64,000 nt of DNA from Dipteronia dyeriana (lineage: Eukaryota; Streptophyta; Magnoliopsida; Sapindales; Sapindaceae). Positions within the stretch are counted from its first letter, which is position 1. Every line of letters begins with the position of its first letter. The position numbers were made by a program, and so were the translations under genes. This document shows, piece by piece, positions 1-11,022 of this stretch. The notes beneath the pieces were generated by a model. It saw only the letters and a program-made list of their open reading frames with translations. It made no database searches and was not told the origin of the DNA. The stretch covers positions 66,706,687-66,770,686 of the forward strand of contig CM065295.1 of the NCBI GenBank assembly GCA_032871835.1, read 5' to 3'.

Positions 1-982
1 CTCAGAAATTGCCTTGAGAAACTTCTGCTTAACTCACTGAAGCTTCCGATGCTCGCTGGGGGCAATCTCCCGAACCATCTTGAGCATGTGTCCCCTAGAG
101 TCTGTGGAAAGTTGAGACATAATAGGGGATCACTATCGGAATACTGGGCCATAGCACTTTTATAGCGTTTGACATGTTCTTTTGGATCTGTATCCTTCTT
201 GAACTGCTCCACGTGAGGCATCATGAATTTTTCTGGGAATGAAGTCCACATGATGTCCCTAATGAATGAACTGTCAGAATCTTCGTTAGATAAATCGTTG
301 TTCCCATAACGCCTGACCAGTGCATTCATCTAACGCCTATTGTTTTCGACTTCTCGAGTTAGGCTTTGAATTACAACATCTCTATCTCCCACTGGATCCT
401 CATGAAGGTTAAACCGTCGAGTGACAGTCATTCCTCTCTCTGGCTCTTCACTTCGATGCCGAGTTTCACTGATTGATTCTTGCAGGCGTATGGTTCTGTG
501 ATGACGCTTGCGATGATGTCGATCACTATCTTCAGACGACGAGGACTGATCCTTGTGCCTGTCATGTTTACGGTGTCTTGTGCGGGCTATCTGATCATGG
601 TTCTGCCTCTGGCATGGTTGTTCTTCTTCGGGTGTCTTGCGTCCAACCTGATTGATTGGAACAGAGTTCCTTCTGCTTTGGGTGCATTTAGTTCTGGTCC
701 TACTATAACCGAACGAAGCCTCGTTGGTGGGAGGTTTGAAGGTTGTACTTCTTCTACATTTAGTAGATCAACTCCTTCTTTTACTATGTCTGCCACCAGT
801 TTTTACAGCGCTTCTCGAAAGCGTTGCGTCAGGCCTTCACTGGTCGGAGGAACTTACTGAATCCCCGCCAGAGATGGTGGTTAGTTCTTCGTGGTTGCAG
901 CGAGATCTCGTGAGCTACTGCCAACATAGGAGTTATCTGGAGATTTTTGAACATCCCCAGAACTGCTTTTGCTTCCTGCCAT
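1..982 (-). pseudogene. gag of Tat-lineage Ty3/gypsy element A, partial and broken
   Basis: This is the N-terminal gag region of an LTR retrotransposon reading leftwards and cut by the window start. The start codon is at 982-980, 47 bases inside the LTR. It begins MAGSKSSSGDVQKSPDN, nearly the same as the gag start of element C at 58431. Two in-frame stops interrupt it at 883-881 and 856-854, codons 34 and 43, where element C has Gln codons. Downstream the frame carries KEGVDLL and SVIVGPELNAP, again like element C. Gag packages the element RNA. This copy cannot encode full-length Gag from its own start. Identification rests on homology to element C, whose pol is recognisable. Confidence 0.85.
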
Positions 983-1028
983 TACCTTTAATTAAATCGG
1001 AGGTTCGACCTCTTCTTTTAACGCCAAT

Positions 1029-1830
1029 TGTTTACATCGATTTCTGGTTGTATGAGAAAAGCCAATAAGATTTGGATTTTAGCTGTGATTTCAAAGAGAA
1101 AGAGAATGAAAAAGTAATCGGATGCAAGTTTTTACGTGGTAAAACTCCGATGACCGGAGAAACGTCCATGGGTGGTTGAATGATCAACCAAGCCAAAATC
1201 CACTATGAATAAAATAATTACAATTCTCGATCTCTCTTTCTTCTCTCTATATTTTTCCATATGATATCTGTATATTCTCTTGTGACGAGGTTATGGGTCT
1301 ATTTATATGTTCATAGAACCATAATCCTCTTTGTACAAGTAATAAAAGATCTTTGTATTTAATTATGATTTTTTACTTATTCGAAGTAGTTTATCTTCTT
1401 TCCTGTTTTGGAGACTTGTATTGAGATCGAATGGGACTCTAGTAATGTAGTCCAATTATGACTTATTTTCTTATTATAGCGTAGTATTTTTGAAGAAATA
1501 AAATTGTTGCCTGATTAGGAACCCTTTCTGCTTGATATTCTGTTCTTCTTGGAATTCCTCTTTGATATGGATATCTTCGCGTATTTTCATGACTCGATTC
1601 GTGTGAGCTACGCGCTGGACTTTTATTCAGTTTTCTTCATGCTTGTCCTAAGTAGAACACGATATTAGCCGGTCCCGAGTGACGTCATCTGATCCCGAGT
1701 AGCAAATGTCACCAACTAGCCCCGAGTATCTCTAACTGACCCCGAGTAGGTTTTGTTCAATACTTGTTTATTCGGACTTCTCTTCTTTGGTGATGTCTTG
1801 CAGGATGCCTATTCGAACGTCTACCTGACA
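1029..1830 (-). repeat. 5' LTR of Tat-lineage element A
   Basis: The LTR is 802 bp and reads leftwards, starting TGTCAGGTAG at 1830 and ending TGTAAACA at 1029. It aligns along its length with the LTR at 57581-58377: same start, same CTCGGG-rich block at 1670-1750, same TATA region near 1310, and the same end next to a primer-binding-like AATTGGCG. The five bases outside it (1831-1835, ATTTT) would be one half of the target duplication; the partner lies outside the window. Confidence 0.88.
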
Positions 1831-2051
1831 ATTTTATCCTCTTTGTCGATGATTTGTACGTCTGGTAAAATTTACATACGACAGAACTCAAATTAGAAAA
1901 AAATAACCATACATCAAGTATCTCTTTAGATGCTGCAACTAAAGCAAGTTGAAGTCGATGAACAAAACAATGAATGCAGTAGGCATATGGACAATTGTTG
2001 TGTGTGTAATATAGATGATATGGCATGTCAGTAACAGACAATAGTCGGGGG
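1831..2051 (-). pseudogene. hAT-family transposase fragment (TTF/MYM-type zinc finger protein-like)
   Basis: On the minus strand this 221-bp stretch encodes CPYAYCIHCFVHRLQLALVA followed by ASKEILDVWLFFSNLSSVV. That is the conserved HCxxHxLQLALVA block of plant hAT transposase-like proteins, often annotated TTF-type or MYM-type zinc finger proteins. The fragment is cut on one side by the LTR of element A and on the other by the LTR of element B, so it is a relic of an older element that received both insertions. The family motif is seen directly; the exact hAT subfamily is inferred. It cannot be functional. Confidence 0.7.
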
Positions 2052-2790
2052 TGCCATGTCACCAAAGGTTAATTGGACCAAAACAACCCAAGTTGACTAA
2101 TGAAGGCTCATCAAACCTTCCCCATAAGATAACACAGACGATCGGATCAAAAGACCCGATCGGGATTGTCAAGATGATCAGGGCAAAGCCTGTGATCAGG
2201 TAAAACCACTGGTTATGGGAGAGACATTCGGTCAGGTTTGGTATATGATCGGCCGGCTTACACGTGGACAACATTCAGGTTTAATAAAGTTACGACTCTA
2301 ATATGTAGAAAAAGAATCCGATTTAACAAGACATCTCGAAGTAAAATAAACTTCCTTATAGATATTAAGGTCCAAATTAGGCAAGAGATCTAATGCAATT
2401 AAAATACAAGCAGCGAAAAACAAGAAGGAGAAAAACACGATTCCAATAAGTTAGAATTCGGTTCCATTACGGGAACTTGCTTTACTTGTGCACCAAGACT
2501 TAAGGTTCAATGTGTATATAAATAGACCCCAATAACACCCATAGAGGGGTTAACGAATATTCTGCTTACAAGAGTGCGAAGAGAGATTAATGGTTGATCG
2601 TTTACATAGTGAATTTTTCTCACCGTTCCCTGCAACCGTGGACGTTTCCTTACATTAGGGTTTTACCACGTAAAATATTGTTTCTGCTTTTACCTTCTCT
2701 ATTTCTTTCGTAGCTTAATATTTCTTCATATTTACGTTTATTTATGTGACGTATGGTAAACTTTAATTGATCCAAAAATCACAGTCAACA
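2052..2790 (+). repeat. 5' LTR of Tat-lineage element B
   Basis: The LTR is about 739 bp, starting TGCCATGTCACC and ending CAGTCAACA. The block TATATAAATAGACCCC near 2514 matches the TATA region of the element C LTR, and GTGGACGTTTCC near 2639 matches its GTGGACGTTTCTCC. It is followed by ACTGGTGTTATAAGAAG, which occupies the primer-binding position. A start five bases later, at TGTCACC, is also possible. Confidence 0.75.
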
Positions 2791-2919
2791 ACTGGTGTTA
2801 TAAGAAGTGGGTGAACCTCCGTTAGCATTGAGTTTGAATAATTAATTCTAGAAAAAAACTTATGAAAGACGATATCATAGTCACCAGCAAAGACAAAAAT
2901 CAATCTCCACGTAACACCG

Positions 2920-4740
2920 ATGCCTTGCGCTAACATCCCTAATCCAGTTGACGTCAATGCCTTTGGTGAAAATCCACCCTCAAGGACTCCACCGTCTGCT
3001 AGACCCAACATAATGACATCTACAGATGTAACCGCTGGTATTTCCATAGATGTGTTCCTGCAGATCGAGGAATCCCTACGGAAAGTCTTCGACGATGCCA
3101 CTAGACAAAGAATCAACATAATGACCACTGCCAACCTGAGTTCGTCGTAACAGCTCTCTACACCGGTGGTGGCCCAAGATCCTAGGATTCATTCTAAAAT
3201 AGTGGCAACTACTCCAGGAGTACCCCAGAAATCCGGAAGAGATAGGACAGAGAGTCGTGAAAGAAAGGAACATTCACGTAAAATGGATGACTGCCAAGAA
3301 GACCGAAACAAGGGAGCATAGGGAGTCTAGTTCACAGGAAGATACGGGGAGATATGATAAAAGGGAAACCCACCCCGAGCAGGTTGATAGGCATGACGGC
3401 CGGAGGAAAAGGTCTCGCTCGGTTTCAAGTGATGATGAAACTGCCCCCATAAAATATATAAGGAGTAAACCCTTGTTAGAAATGTGATGAACACGGAGAG
3501 CCAGAAGGGGGAGTGAAAGGTCAGGCATGACTCGTACGATGTCCAGATCACTAGGTGATACGGGTTCACCATTTGTTAGAAATGTGATGAGCACGGAGAG
3601 CCAGAAGGGGGAGTGAGAGGTCTTTCTCAGAAGAATAGAGGTCTTGGAGCGAAGACAAAATCGAGGAAACTTGTTGATCTATAACTCCGGGAGTCCGTTC
3701 GTCGATCCAATAAGGCAGGCCAATTTTTCAAACAAATTCATGATGCCCCATGTGGAGCAATTCAAGGCTAATACTAACTTATAGTTGCATGTCAGGAGAT
3801 ATCAAAGCGCAATGGCACAATATGATTATAATGATGCTCTCATGTGTCGAATGTTCCCCCATACCTTAGGAGACCAGAGATGCAAGTGGTTGGAAGAAAT
3901 TTCAGCGGGGTCCATCAAGAACTTTGAGGAACTTATACAAGTACTCACCAAACAGTTCAAGGGGAATACCCAGTGAAGGATATCTATATCAGCCTTGTTA
4001 ACCTTAAAACAAAGGAATGACGAGAAATTAAAAGATTACCTAACTAGAATCTCACAAGAAGTATCGGAAGTATAGGATCCTAACGATGACGCTGTAGTAT
4101 CCGTATTTATTAATAGTATACAACACACCCACTTAATGTTACGCCTAGAACAGAAGGGGCAGACCATGTATACAAGAATGATAGATGACGTCGGAGGATA
4201 TGCCATGGCGGAGAAAGAACAGATAGCCTATGGAGGGGAGCTTATAAATGAAGGTCGACTCAAGAACAGCTAAAAACCTAAAGATGGCAACCCGAAGAGT
4301 GGCGGTAAAGAGTACTAAAAGGGCAATCGGAAAAAGAGTAAGGATGCATGCAAAGATGATAACCATAAGGGCGACAAACACTTTAAAAGGCAGTACACCA
4401 ATTACACCTCATTGGCCATGAGGCAAGAGGAGATCTTGAATGTAATAGAAGACAAGAATCTACACAAAAAGCCCTCGAGACAGTCGAGCTTTGCGAGGAG
4501 AGACACCACTAAATACTGCAGATTTCACCTAGAGAATGGCCATGAAACCTCCAAATGCTATCATCTGAGGGATTACATCGAAAAGCTGATCAAATGAGGC
4601 ATCTTAAGGACAAGATCCTAAGGAATGGGGATGACCAATACAAGGACACCTCGAATAACGAATGAGACAAGAGCCAGAGGAGACCCATAAGAAATTCAGA
4701 CAGTGGGGTGATCAACACCATCATTGGTGGGCCACACACT
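2920..4740 (+). pseudogene. gag of Tat-lineage element B
   Basis: This is a degraded gag in several frames. Early parts read MPCANIPNPVDVNAFGENPP and EESLRKVFDDATRQR. The middle (3785-3976) has RYQSAMAQYDYNDALMCRMF followed by PHTLGDQRCKWLEEI, the gag core shared with element C at about 59220-59350. Near the end (4511-4597) is YCRFHLENGHETSKCYHL, the Cys/His knuckle typical of Tat-lineage gag. At least five stops or shifts break it. Gag forms the particle and binds element RNA; this copy is dead. Confidence 0.8.
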
Positions 4741-5620
4741 GGGGATAATAATAGGGAGAGAACGACCGAAGTTAGAGAAGCCATTGACGGTCAGAGGAAT
4801 CAGAATGTTAACTCGTTAGTCCCTGATCAGAAAAAGCTCAAACAAGGTTGGGACCCGTTCTCCGAGGCAAACACGCATGTGTCGGAGGTAAGGTCGAACG
4901 ATGCGATAGTTGTATCGGTTCGCGTAGGCCACAGAGGAGTGAGAAGATTGCTGATTGACAACAGGAGCTCAGCGGATATCCTGAGTGTGGAAGTGTTCGA
5001 CAAGTTGAGACTATAAAGAGAAGACCTTCAGCCTCTCAAAGTCCTATTGAGAGGCTTCGAAAGAGCAGAAGTCAGATCGTTGGAAATAGTGAAGCTACCT
5101 ATGGAGAACGGGAGCTTTCCCTACACCAAAACAGTGCTATTGGATTTTGTAGTCATGAATGTGGAAAATTGGCCAAACTACCCCTTGCGGGGTCGAACTT
5201 TCCTAAACAAGTCAAAAGCAGTGACTGACACTTACGTATTGATAGTGAAGTTCCCAACTGAAACTGAGGTAGGTATCATGAAAAGCTCTCAAGAATGGGT
5301 GAGAAAAGGCTAATCTGGTTGTATACAGGGAGAAAGATAAATCGGGAGTGATACAGATAGATATCCATGGAGAAGAGGATGACCCGAAAATGGATGAGGG
5401 AGAAGCTAGAGCAAAAATGCCAACCCGATTCGATATGGACCTAAGGGAGGTATCTCTAGGATGTGGGAAGACCCAAGAATATGAGGCAACTATGGAAGTT
5501 ACGATTAACGATGGCAACTTCGATCAGACCATAAAACTTAGAGCTCGGTTGACGGGGCAAGTTCGAGATGAAATGGTCAGCCTATTGAAAAAAGATAAGG
5601 ACGTGTTCGTATAGAAACAT
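4741..5620 (+). pseudogene. protease region of element B
   Basis: The retropepsin-like region reads GHRGVRRLLIDNRSSADILS at about 4930-4990. The Tat-lineage active site is normally D-N/T-G-S-S; here the Gly is Arg (codon AGG). The following frame contains LRGRTFLNKSKAVTDTYVL and an acidic linker leading to RT. A stop at about 5014 and a frame change near 5310 break the polyprotein. The protease would cleave Gag-Pol in the particle. Element C has the same Gly-to-Arg change with a different codon. Confidence 0.75.
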
Positions 5621-6917
5621 GAAGATATGCCCAGAATCGACGTGAAGGTAATCTCCCATTATCTGGTGATCGATCCCTATCAAAAACTGGTCATCCAGAA
5701 GAGAAGGCGGTTTAACCCATTTGAAGCAAGACAATTAAGGAAGATGTAGGGAAACTGTTAGCGATAGGGTTCATAAGGGAAGTGTAGTACACAGAGTGGG
5801 TTGCCAACATGGTGTTAGTAAAAAATAAGAATGGTCAATGAAGTATGTGTGTAGATTTCACCGACCATAACAAGGTATGCCCGAAGGACAACTTCCCGTT
5901 GCCCTGGATCGATCAGCCGGTAGATGCAACAGCCGTTCACGACCTGCCAAGTTTTATGGATGCCTACTCAGGCTACAACCAGATCCGAATGTTTGATCCA
6001 GATGAAGAAAAAAGGTCTTTCACAACTGACCAGAGGTTGTACTGTTATAAGTAATGCCCTTTGGTCTCAAGAATGTCGGGGTAACCTACTTGAGAATGGA
6101 AAACAAAATGTTCGCCTGAAAAATCGGCATAAATATGAAGGTATATGTGGATGACATGTTAACAAAGAGCAAAACATCTAAAAAGCATGCAGCAGATCTT
6201 AGGGAGTCATTCGGGGTACTAAGGAAGTCTGGCATGAAGCACAACCCAAAGAAGTGGGTTTTAGGGATGCCCTCGGGAAAATTCCTCAGTTTTTAAGTTC
6301 ATCAGAAGGGAATCAAAGTAAACCCAAAAAAGATAAAATCATTTGAGGAGATGAGATCTCAAGAACCCTGAAAGAAATTCAAAAGCTAACAGGCTGCTTA
6401 GCATCCCTGAATCGATTCATTAGCAAGTCGACATATACCTTTTTTAGAGCAATCAAGAAGGGCAAGGGGTAGAATGGAATGATGAGTGTGAGCAGGCTTT
6501 CCGAAAGATCAATGAGGATCTGGGAAAACACCAATTTTATCCAAACCCCTAGAAGGAAAGGTGCTCTACTTGTACTTGTCAATGCTGATTTGGATGGACG
6601 ATGGAGTATAAAAGCCAATGTATTATACAAGCAAAGCTTTACTACTAGTAGAAACGAGGTACTCAATGACTGAGCAGATTGCGCTAGCACTAGTAACAGC
6701 AGCAAGAAAACTGAGACCCTATTTTCTAGTGCACAAGATCGAGGTCTACATGGATTGCCCGCTGAAGCAGATTCTGTCAAAACCAGAGCTATCTGGGAGG
6801 TTCACCAAATGGGCAATAGAGTTGAGTGAATTCGATATAACATACCTGCCAAGAGCCGCAATAAAAGGGCAAGTTGTAGCCGACCTAATCACCGAGTTTA
6901 CCAAGCCAAACGGCTAG
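5621..6917 (+). pseudogene. reverse transcriptase and first RNase H of element B
   Basis: RT motifs are scattered over several frames: CVDFTDHNKVCPKDNFPLPW and FMDAYSGYNQIRM at 5850-5990, YVDDML at about 6143-6160, and SEFDITYLPRAAIKGQVVAD at 6820-6890 near the end of the first RNase H. The Y-V-D-D catalytic box is intact, but many stops separate the parts. RT copies element RNA into DNA. The order and motifs are those of Ty3/gypsy; the second RNase H that follows places it in the Tat branch. Confidence 0.82.
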
Positions 6918-7370
6918 GTGATAAAGATGCTCGAGGAAAAGGAAAAGGAAAAGGAAAAGTTTGCCCAGAAACTACATATCGATTGGTCGTCAAACAGGCA
7001 TGGCAGCAGGGCGGGCATAGTAATATCCACTCCGAAAGGTGATCAGATAGAGTTTGTCATACGATTTGACTTCAAAACCACTAATAACATGGCCGAATAT
7101 AAGACATTTTTAGCAAGAATTAGGGTTTACGCGGTGCTAGGGGTGGATGAGCTAGAAATATTCAATGACACGCAGGTGGTGGTGAACCAAATTATGGGTG
7201 AATATCAGGCAAAAGATAGCAACATGGCCGCTTATCTGGAGATAGCCAAGGTACTGCATGGGAGATTAGAAGCCTATGGATTACTCTAATCCCCGAGGGA
7301 AAAGAATGTGAAGGCTGGCGCTTTGTCAAAGTTGGCATCAACAACTATTAGTATACGGTCAAAGATTATT
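6918..7370 (+). pseudogene. archaeal-type second RNase H of element B
   Basis: One open stretch to 7289 contains LHIDWSSNRHGSRAGIVIS, FDFKTTNNMAEYKTFLA and DTQVVVNQIMGEYQAKDS. These are the three acidic-residue blocks of the extra RNase H found in Tat-lineage elements (usual start DGSSN, here DWSSN; usual Glu in NNxAEYEA, here AEYKT). A Glu/Lys-rich low-complexity run precedes it at 6930-6960. After 7289 the frame breaks, then continues LSKLAS-like sequence near 7322. Confidence 0.8.
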
Positions 7371-8640
7371 CTAGTTGCTCACCTCAAAAGACCAAGCATC
7401 GAAGATAAAGAGGAGGCGTCCAAAATTAGAGTAATCGAAGAAAGACAAGCCATATGGGCCCGATCGGGAATACCTTGAAAATGGTACACTCCCAGTAAAG
7501 GTGACTGAAGCAAAGCACCTCAGATACAGAGCTACTAGATACTCGATAGTTTGAGGAGAATTGTACATGAAAGGATTTTCGAAGGCTTTGCTGAGGGGCG
7601 TCTGCCCAACAGAAGATAGAAAGATATTAGAAAACATCCATGGAGAGGTGTGTGGGAATCGCTCTTGGGGAAAAAGTCTGGCACACAAAACTCTCAGACA
7701 GGGCTTCTTCTGGTCGACCCTATTCTAGGATGCTCATGCAGTCGCAGAACAGTGAGGCAACTGTCAGAGTATAGCCAATGATATCAAAAAACAGTCTAAG
7801 CAGTTAAAGAGCTTGACATCGCCCATGCCATTTTCCATATGGGGACTAGATCTGATTGGCCCAATGCCAACGACAACCAAAGGAGGAGCAAACCACGTTA
7901 TTGTGGTTGTAGACTACTTCACAAAATGGGCAGAGGCAGAAGCACTGGTGCATGTAACTGAGGCTAACATGACCAATTTTGTGAAGAAGAATATTATCTA
8001 CCGATTTGGAATCCCAGACACAATAATCATAAACAACGGGACCCATTTTGACAATGACAACTTCAGGAACATGTGTTAGGTTTTCCGTATGAAGAATTAT
8101 TATGCCACACTGGCCCATCCTCAGATCAATGACAAAATAGAAGTTGTGAACAAAATAATTAAGCATACCCTAAAGGCAAAGCTGGATGCTAAGAAATGGA
8201 ATTGGGCAAACAAGCTGCACGAAGTCTTATGGGCAAACCGGACCACGAAAAGGACTTCGATGAGAAAGACCCCCTATTCACTAGGATTCGTGACAGAGGT
8301 AGTAATCTCGGTTGAAGTAATTCATAGTTCAGTAAGGTATGTTGGAGGAAAAAAAGGACATGTCGAGGATAAGGAACATTGCCTATCAAAAAAGGGCAGT
8401 AAGGTATTATAACTCACATGTCTGAGTCAGGAGATTCCAGCTCAGGGATTTAGTTCTCAGAAGGGTGTCACCCAACACAAGGGAGAAATCAATTGGATAT
8501 TTGGCAGATAAATGGGAAAGATCGTACCAAGTGGTCAGATTGGTCGGCCATTGAGCGTACCACCTTGCCCGACCAGAAGGGGGCGAGATGTCCATGCCAT
8601 GCAATACTCAATACCTGAAGATGTTCTACCCCTATGGATT
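7371..8640 (+). pseudogene. integrase and pol end of element B
   Basis: The integrase core starts with LDLIGPMPTTTKGGANHVIV (about 7848-7910), then DYFTKWAEAEALVHVTEANM, then IIYRFGIPDTIIINNGTHFD (about 7993-8052), then IEVVNKIIKHTLKAKLDAKK. In the second catalytic block the usual T-D-N-G reads I-N-N-G, so one catalytic Asp is Asn. The Glu in I-E-V-V-N is kept. Stops and shifts occur at 8077-8088 and beyond. The frame runs out near QYLKMFYPYGF at about 8600-8635, which looks like the natural pol C-terminus. There is no chromodomain, as expected for Tat. Confidence 0.82.
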
Positions 8641-9735
8641 TCTCATTTCCAAATATTTCTTTCGAGCTTAGAAATTAGTTTGCTTTGTTTTTAATGATTA
8701 GCTAATTTGTTGATGTCTCTTTTTAGCATTCAATAAAAGTCCCCTTGAGGGAAAAATTTCAAGAAGTTAAGAAAAATGTTCTAAATTTGCTTTCGTTTAC
8801 AAAAGCAATCTCGGGGCACCTAGAAGTCGCTCAATGCATATAAGAGCAACTGAAAGCCCAGTGAGGGGGCCTAAAACACATGCCGCAAAGGTAGTGTACA
8901 CTCACCAAAACTAATTGGATGTAACGAAACACTGTTAGGGAGTCTTGGCCACAAGCACCTGATGGGATGTGCCAAGAGTTGATGAGGGATGAAATATTTA
9001 TACTTAAAACAGTTGCGAATAAAATTTAAGCTCTTGTAAAGTTAGTATAATATAAGATACCTTATTGCAATGAATCTTGAGCAATAGGCTATTGGGCGAC
9101 GTACCAATGACTTAGTTGACAGATAAAAGACTAGCGTCTATAAATTAGATACCATGTAAATGGTCTACAAGAGAACACTACTTGAAAAAAGAATAAAATT
9201 AGCAAAACGGTTGGAAAGCAAAGTAACCGACCAAGTTAGAACTAATGCTACCCAAAGGTGATCCACGCCAAACCCGATCACGTACAATTGCTTGGTCAAA
9301 GTTAGTACGATTAACTTAGTGCATATAGTTTAAGTTGAAAAGAGATCCTGACCATATTAAGATTACTTGGTTAAATATGGTGTATCCAATTCAAGCATGA
9401 CAAAAAAAAACAACTAATCATGAAACGGTAATGGCCAAACGCAGTAATATGGTCATAATTAAGTCAGATAACTTGGTGTAAAGTAACATACGCAACTCAA
9501 GTCAGCTAATGACTCCGACTATCAATAAGAATATCCAGTTAGAAGTAGATCACTCGGCTCAAGCACGATAACGAGCATACGATTTAACGCAAGGCAAAAA
9601 TAATAGTCGAGGATAAAAAAATGATGTTATGCATGGCAATGGACCTAGAGTTACATAATCAATTCTTGGGAGAGATTACAAAAATGGCAATTAAAGATTA
9701 CATGAACAAATCGGGCATTAGGCAGCATAATCAAA
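8641..9735. other. non-coding 3' region of element B
   Basis: About 1.1 kb between the end of pol and the antisense frame. I see no long open frame. Short words such as CTTGGTYAA and GTTAGTAC recur from about 9110 to 9500, suggesting decayed repeats, which Tat elements often carry here. Confidence 0.5.
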
Positions 9736-10914
9736 CATCCGGTGTGCTTGAGGGACCTTCGGACCCAGATCCGCTATGAGGAAGGTTATCACCCTCATAG
9801 CCCTTGGTTAAGTCCCCAAAGTCTGGCCAGCTGATATCATTTCCTAGGTCGCCAACCATAAATGGGGAGTAATCTATGTCGGGGCAAGAGGCCAACATCA
9901 ATTCCCTTTCTCAGGGCACCACTCTCTTCCCCAACGTGGAAGGCCAACATGGAGAACTTATAGGGAAGCTCCAAATGCATCGCGTGGGGGTCTTTCCCGA
10001 TTGATCTGCAGTAAGCTATCTATCTAATCCCTTGGTTTTTTATAGCATCAAGGGACTCATCCATATACTTTTTTATGGTCTTGTCCCATTTACAGGGTGC
10101 CTCCCTCGAAAACTTCTCCTTGCCACTAAAGAACATCCGAGTAGTAGCCAGCCCTATCTCAAACATCCTCAACTTGACAGCCTCGAAAGCTGGAGACCAC
10201 TTGTAACGGTCTACATTCTAGACTTCAAGGGCTAATATGGCCTTATGGGAGAGCATTTCCATGATAACCTATTGTTGTTCCAGATCTTTTGCCAGATGCT
10301 CGTAATGGATCCGAGTCATCTCAGATACCTGTTGCAAGCATGACTTATTGAGCAGAGGTAAGGGTGTATCAGGCGATCTGGGCCTTCTATTTTAGTTTAT
10401 CCGTTGTTGTTTCAGCCAGGATGGCCCTCGATTCTCTTAACTCTACCCTCGCAAGCCTCTTCTCTAAATTAGCATTCCATGTGGTGAGCTCTCTGAGAGT
10501 CGTCTCGGCTGTGGAGACCCTACTCTGAACATTGGCAATAGTCTTCTTCTGAGCAACCTCAGACGCAACATGATTCTTCAGCTTCTCCTCGTATTGCCTA
10601 ACCTTGGATGCACTGGCCTAGGAAGACTTGAGAGCATCATCATTTTCATCAAAGACCTTCTTCAATCAGGATATCTCCGCAACATGTTTCCTTTTATCGG
10701 TTAGGGCATTGGTCTTCTCATCCACCACCTGAAAGAAAGATAGAAAGGAAAGTAAGATTACTGATGCACGCAAGCAAAAAGTAAAGCAGAAAACACTTAC
10801 AAAATCTCTGTTATTGAAGATCATGTGGATCCGTTTGAAGGTACTAGAAGCTCTAGCCTCCATCCAGTATCCGTCACCGATGTACCCCTCGCCAGTTGAC
10901 ATGGTACAAAGCAT
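9736..10914 (-). pseudogene. antisense extra ORF of element B (coiled-coil protein, one intron)
   Basis: On the strand opposite to pol a degraded gene reads leftwards. Its first exon starts at 10914 or, in the same frame, at 10902 (MSTGEGYIGDGYWMEARASS) and ends NNRDF at 10801. A 72-bp intron with GT (10800-10799) and a pyrimidine tract ending AG (10730-10729) is in phase 0. The next exon begins VVDEKTNALTDKRKHVAEIS and continues as heptad-like, Glu/Lys/Gln-rich sequence (RQYEEKLKNHVAS, LTTWNANLEKRLARVE), predicting a coiled coil. Stops occur near 10665, 10618 and 10387. Tat elements such as Grande are known to carry antisense ORFs between pol and the 3' LTR. The function of such proteins is unknown to me. 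Confidence 0.7.
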
Positions 10915-11022
10915 GAAAAGGGGTTCGGCGCGAGAGTACTCGAACTAAGAAGGCAAAGAAGACCTGAAAACATGGGCAGCTACGGAAGATGATGGGGTAG
11001 ATCTAAAAATTCCTTTAAACCG

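Larger units (their letters stand above)
2052..10920 (+). mobile_element. Tat-lineage Ty3/gypsy retrotransposon B, degraded, no 3' LTR found
   Basis: Element B has a 5' LTR, gag, protease, RT, RNase H, archaeal-type second RNase H, integrase and an antisense extra frame, in that order. A second RNase H plus an extra antisense frame between pol and the 3' LTR are known features of the Tat/Ogre branch. Every coding part is broken by stops and shifts. No copy of the 5' LTR is visible at the right end; a copia LTR begins at 11023, so the 3' end was deleted or displaced. The right boundary is an estimate. Confidence 0.85.

Noticed and set aside
1..1830. Elements A and C as the two halves of one element
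   Set aside because: Each has its own 5' LTR followed by its own gag start, in opposite orientation, so they are separate insertions.
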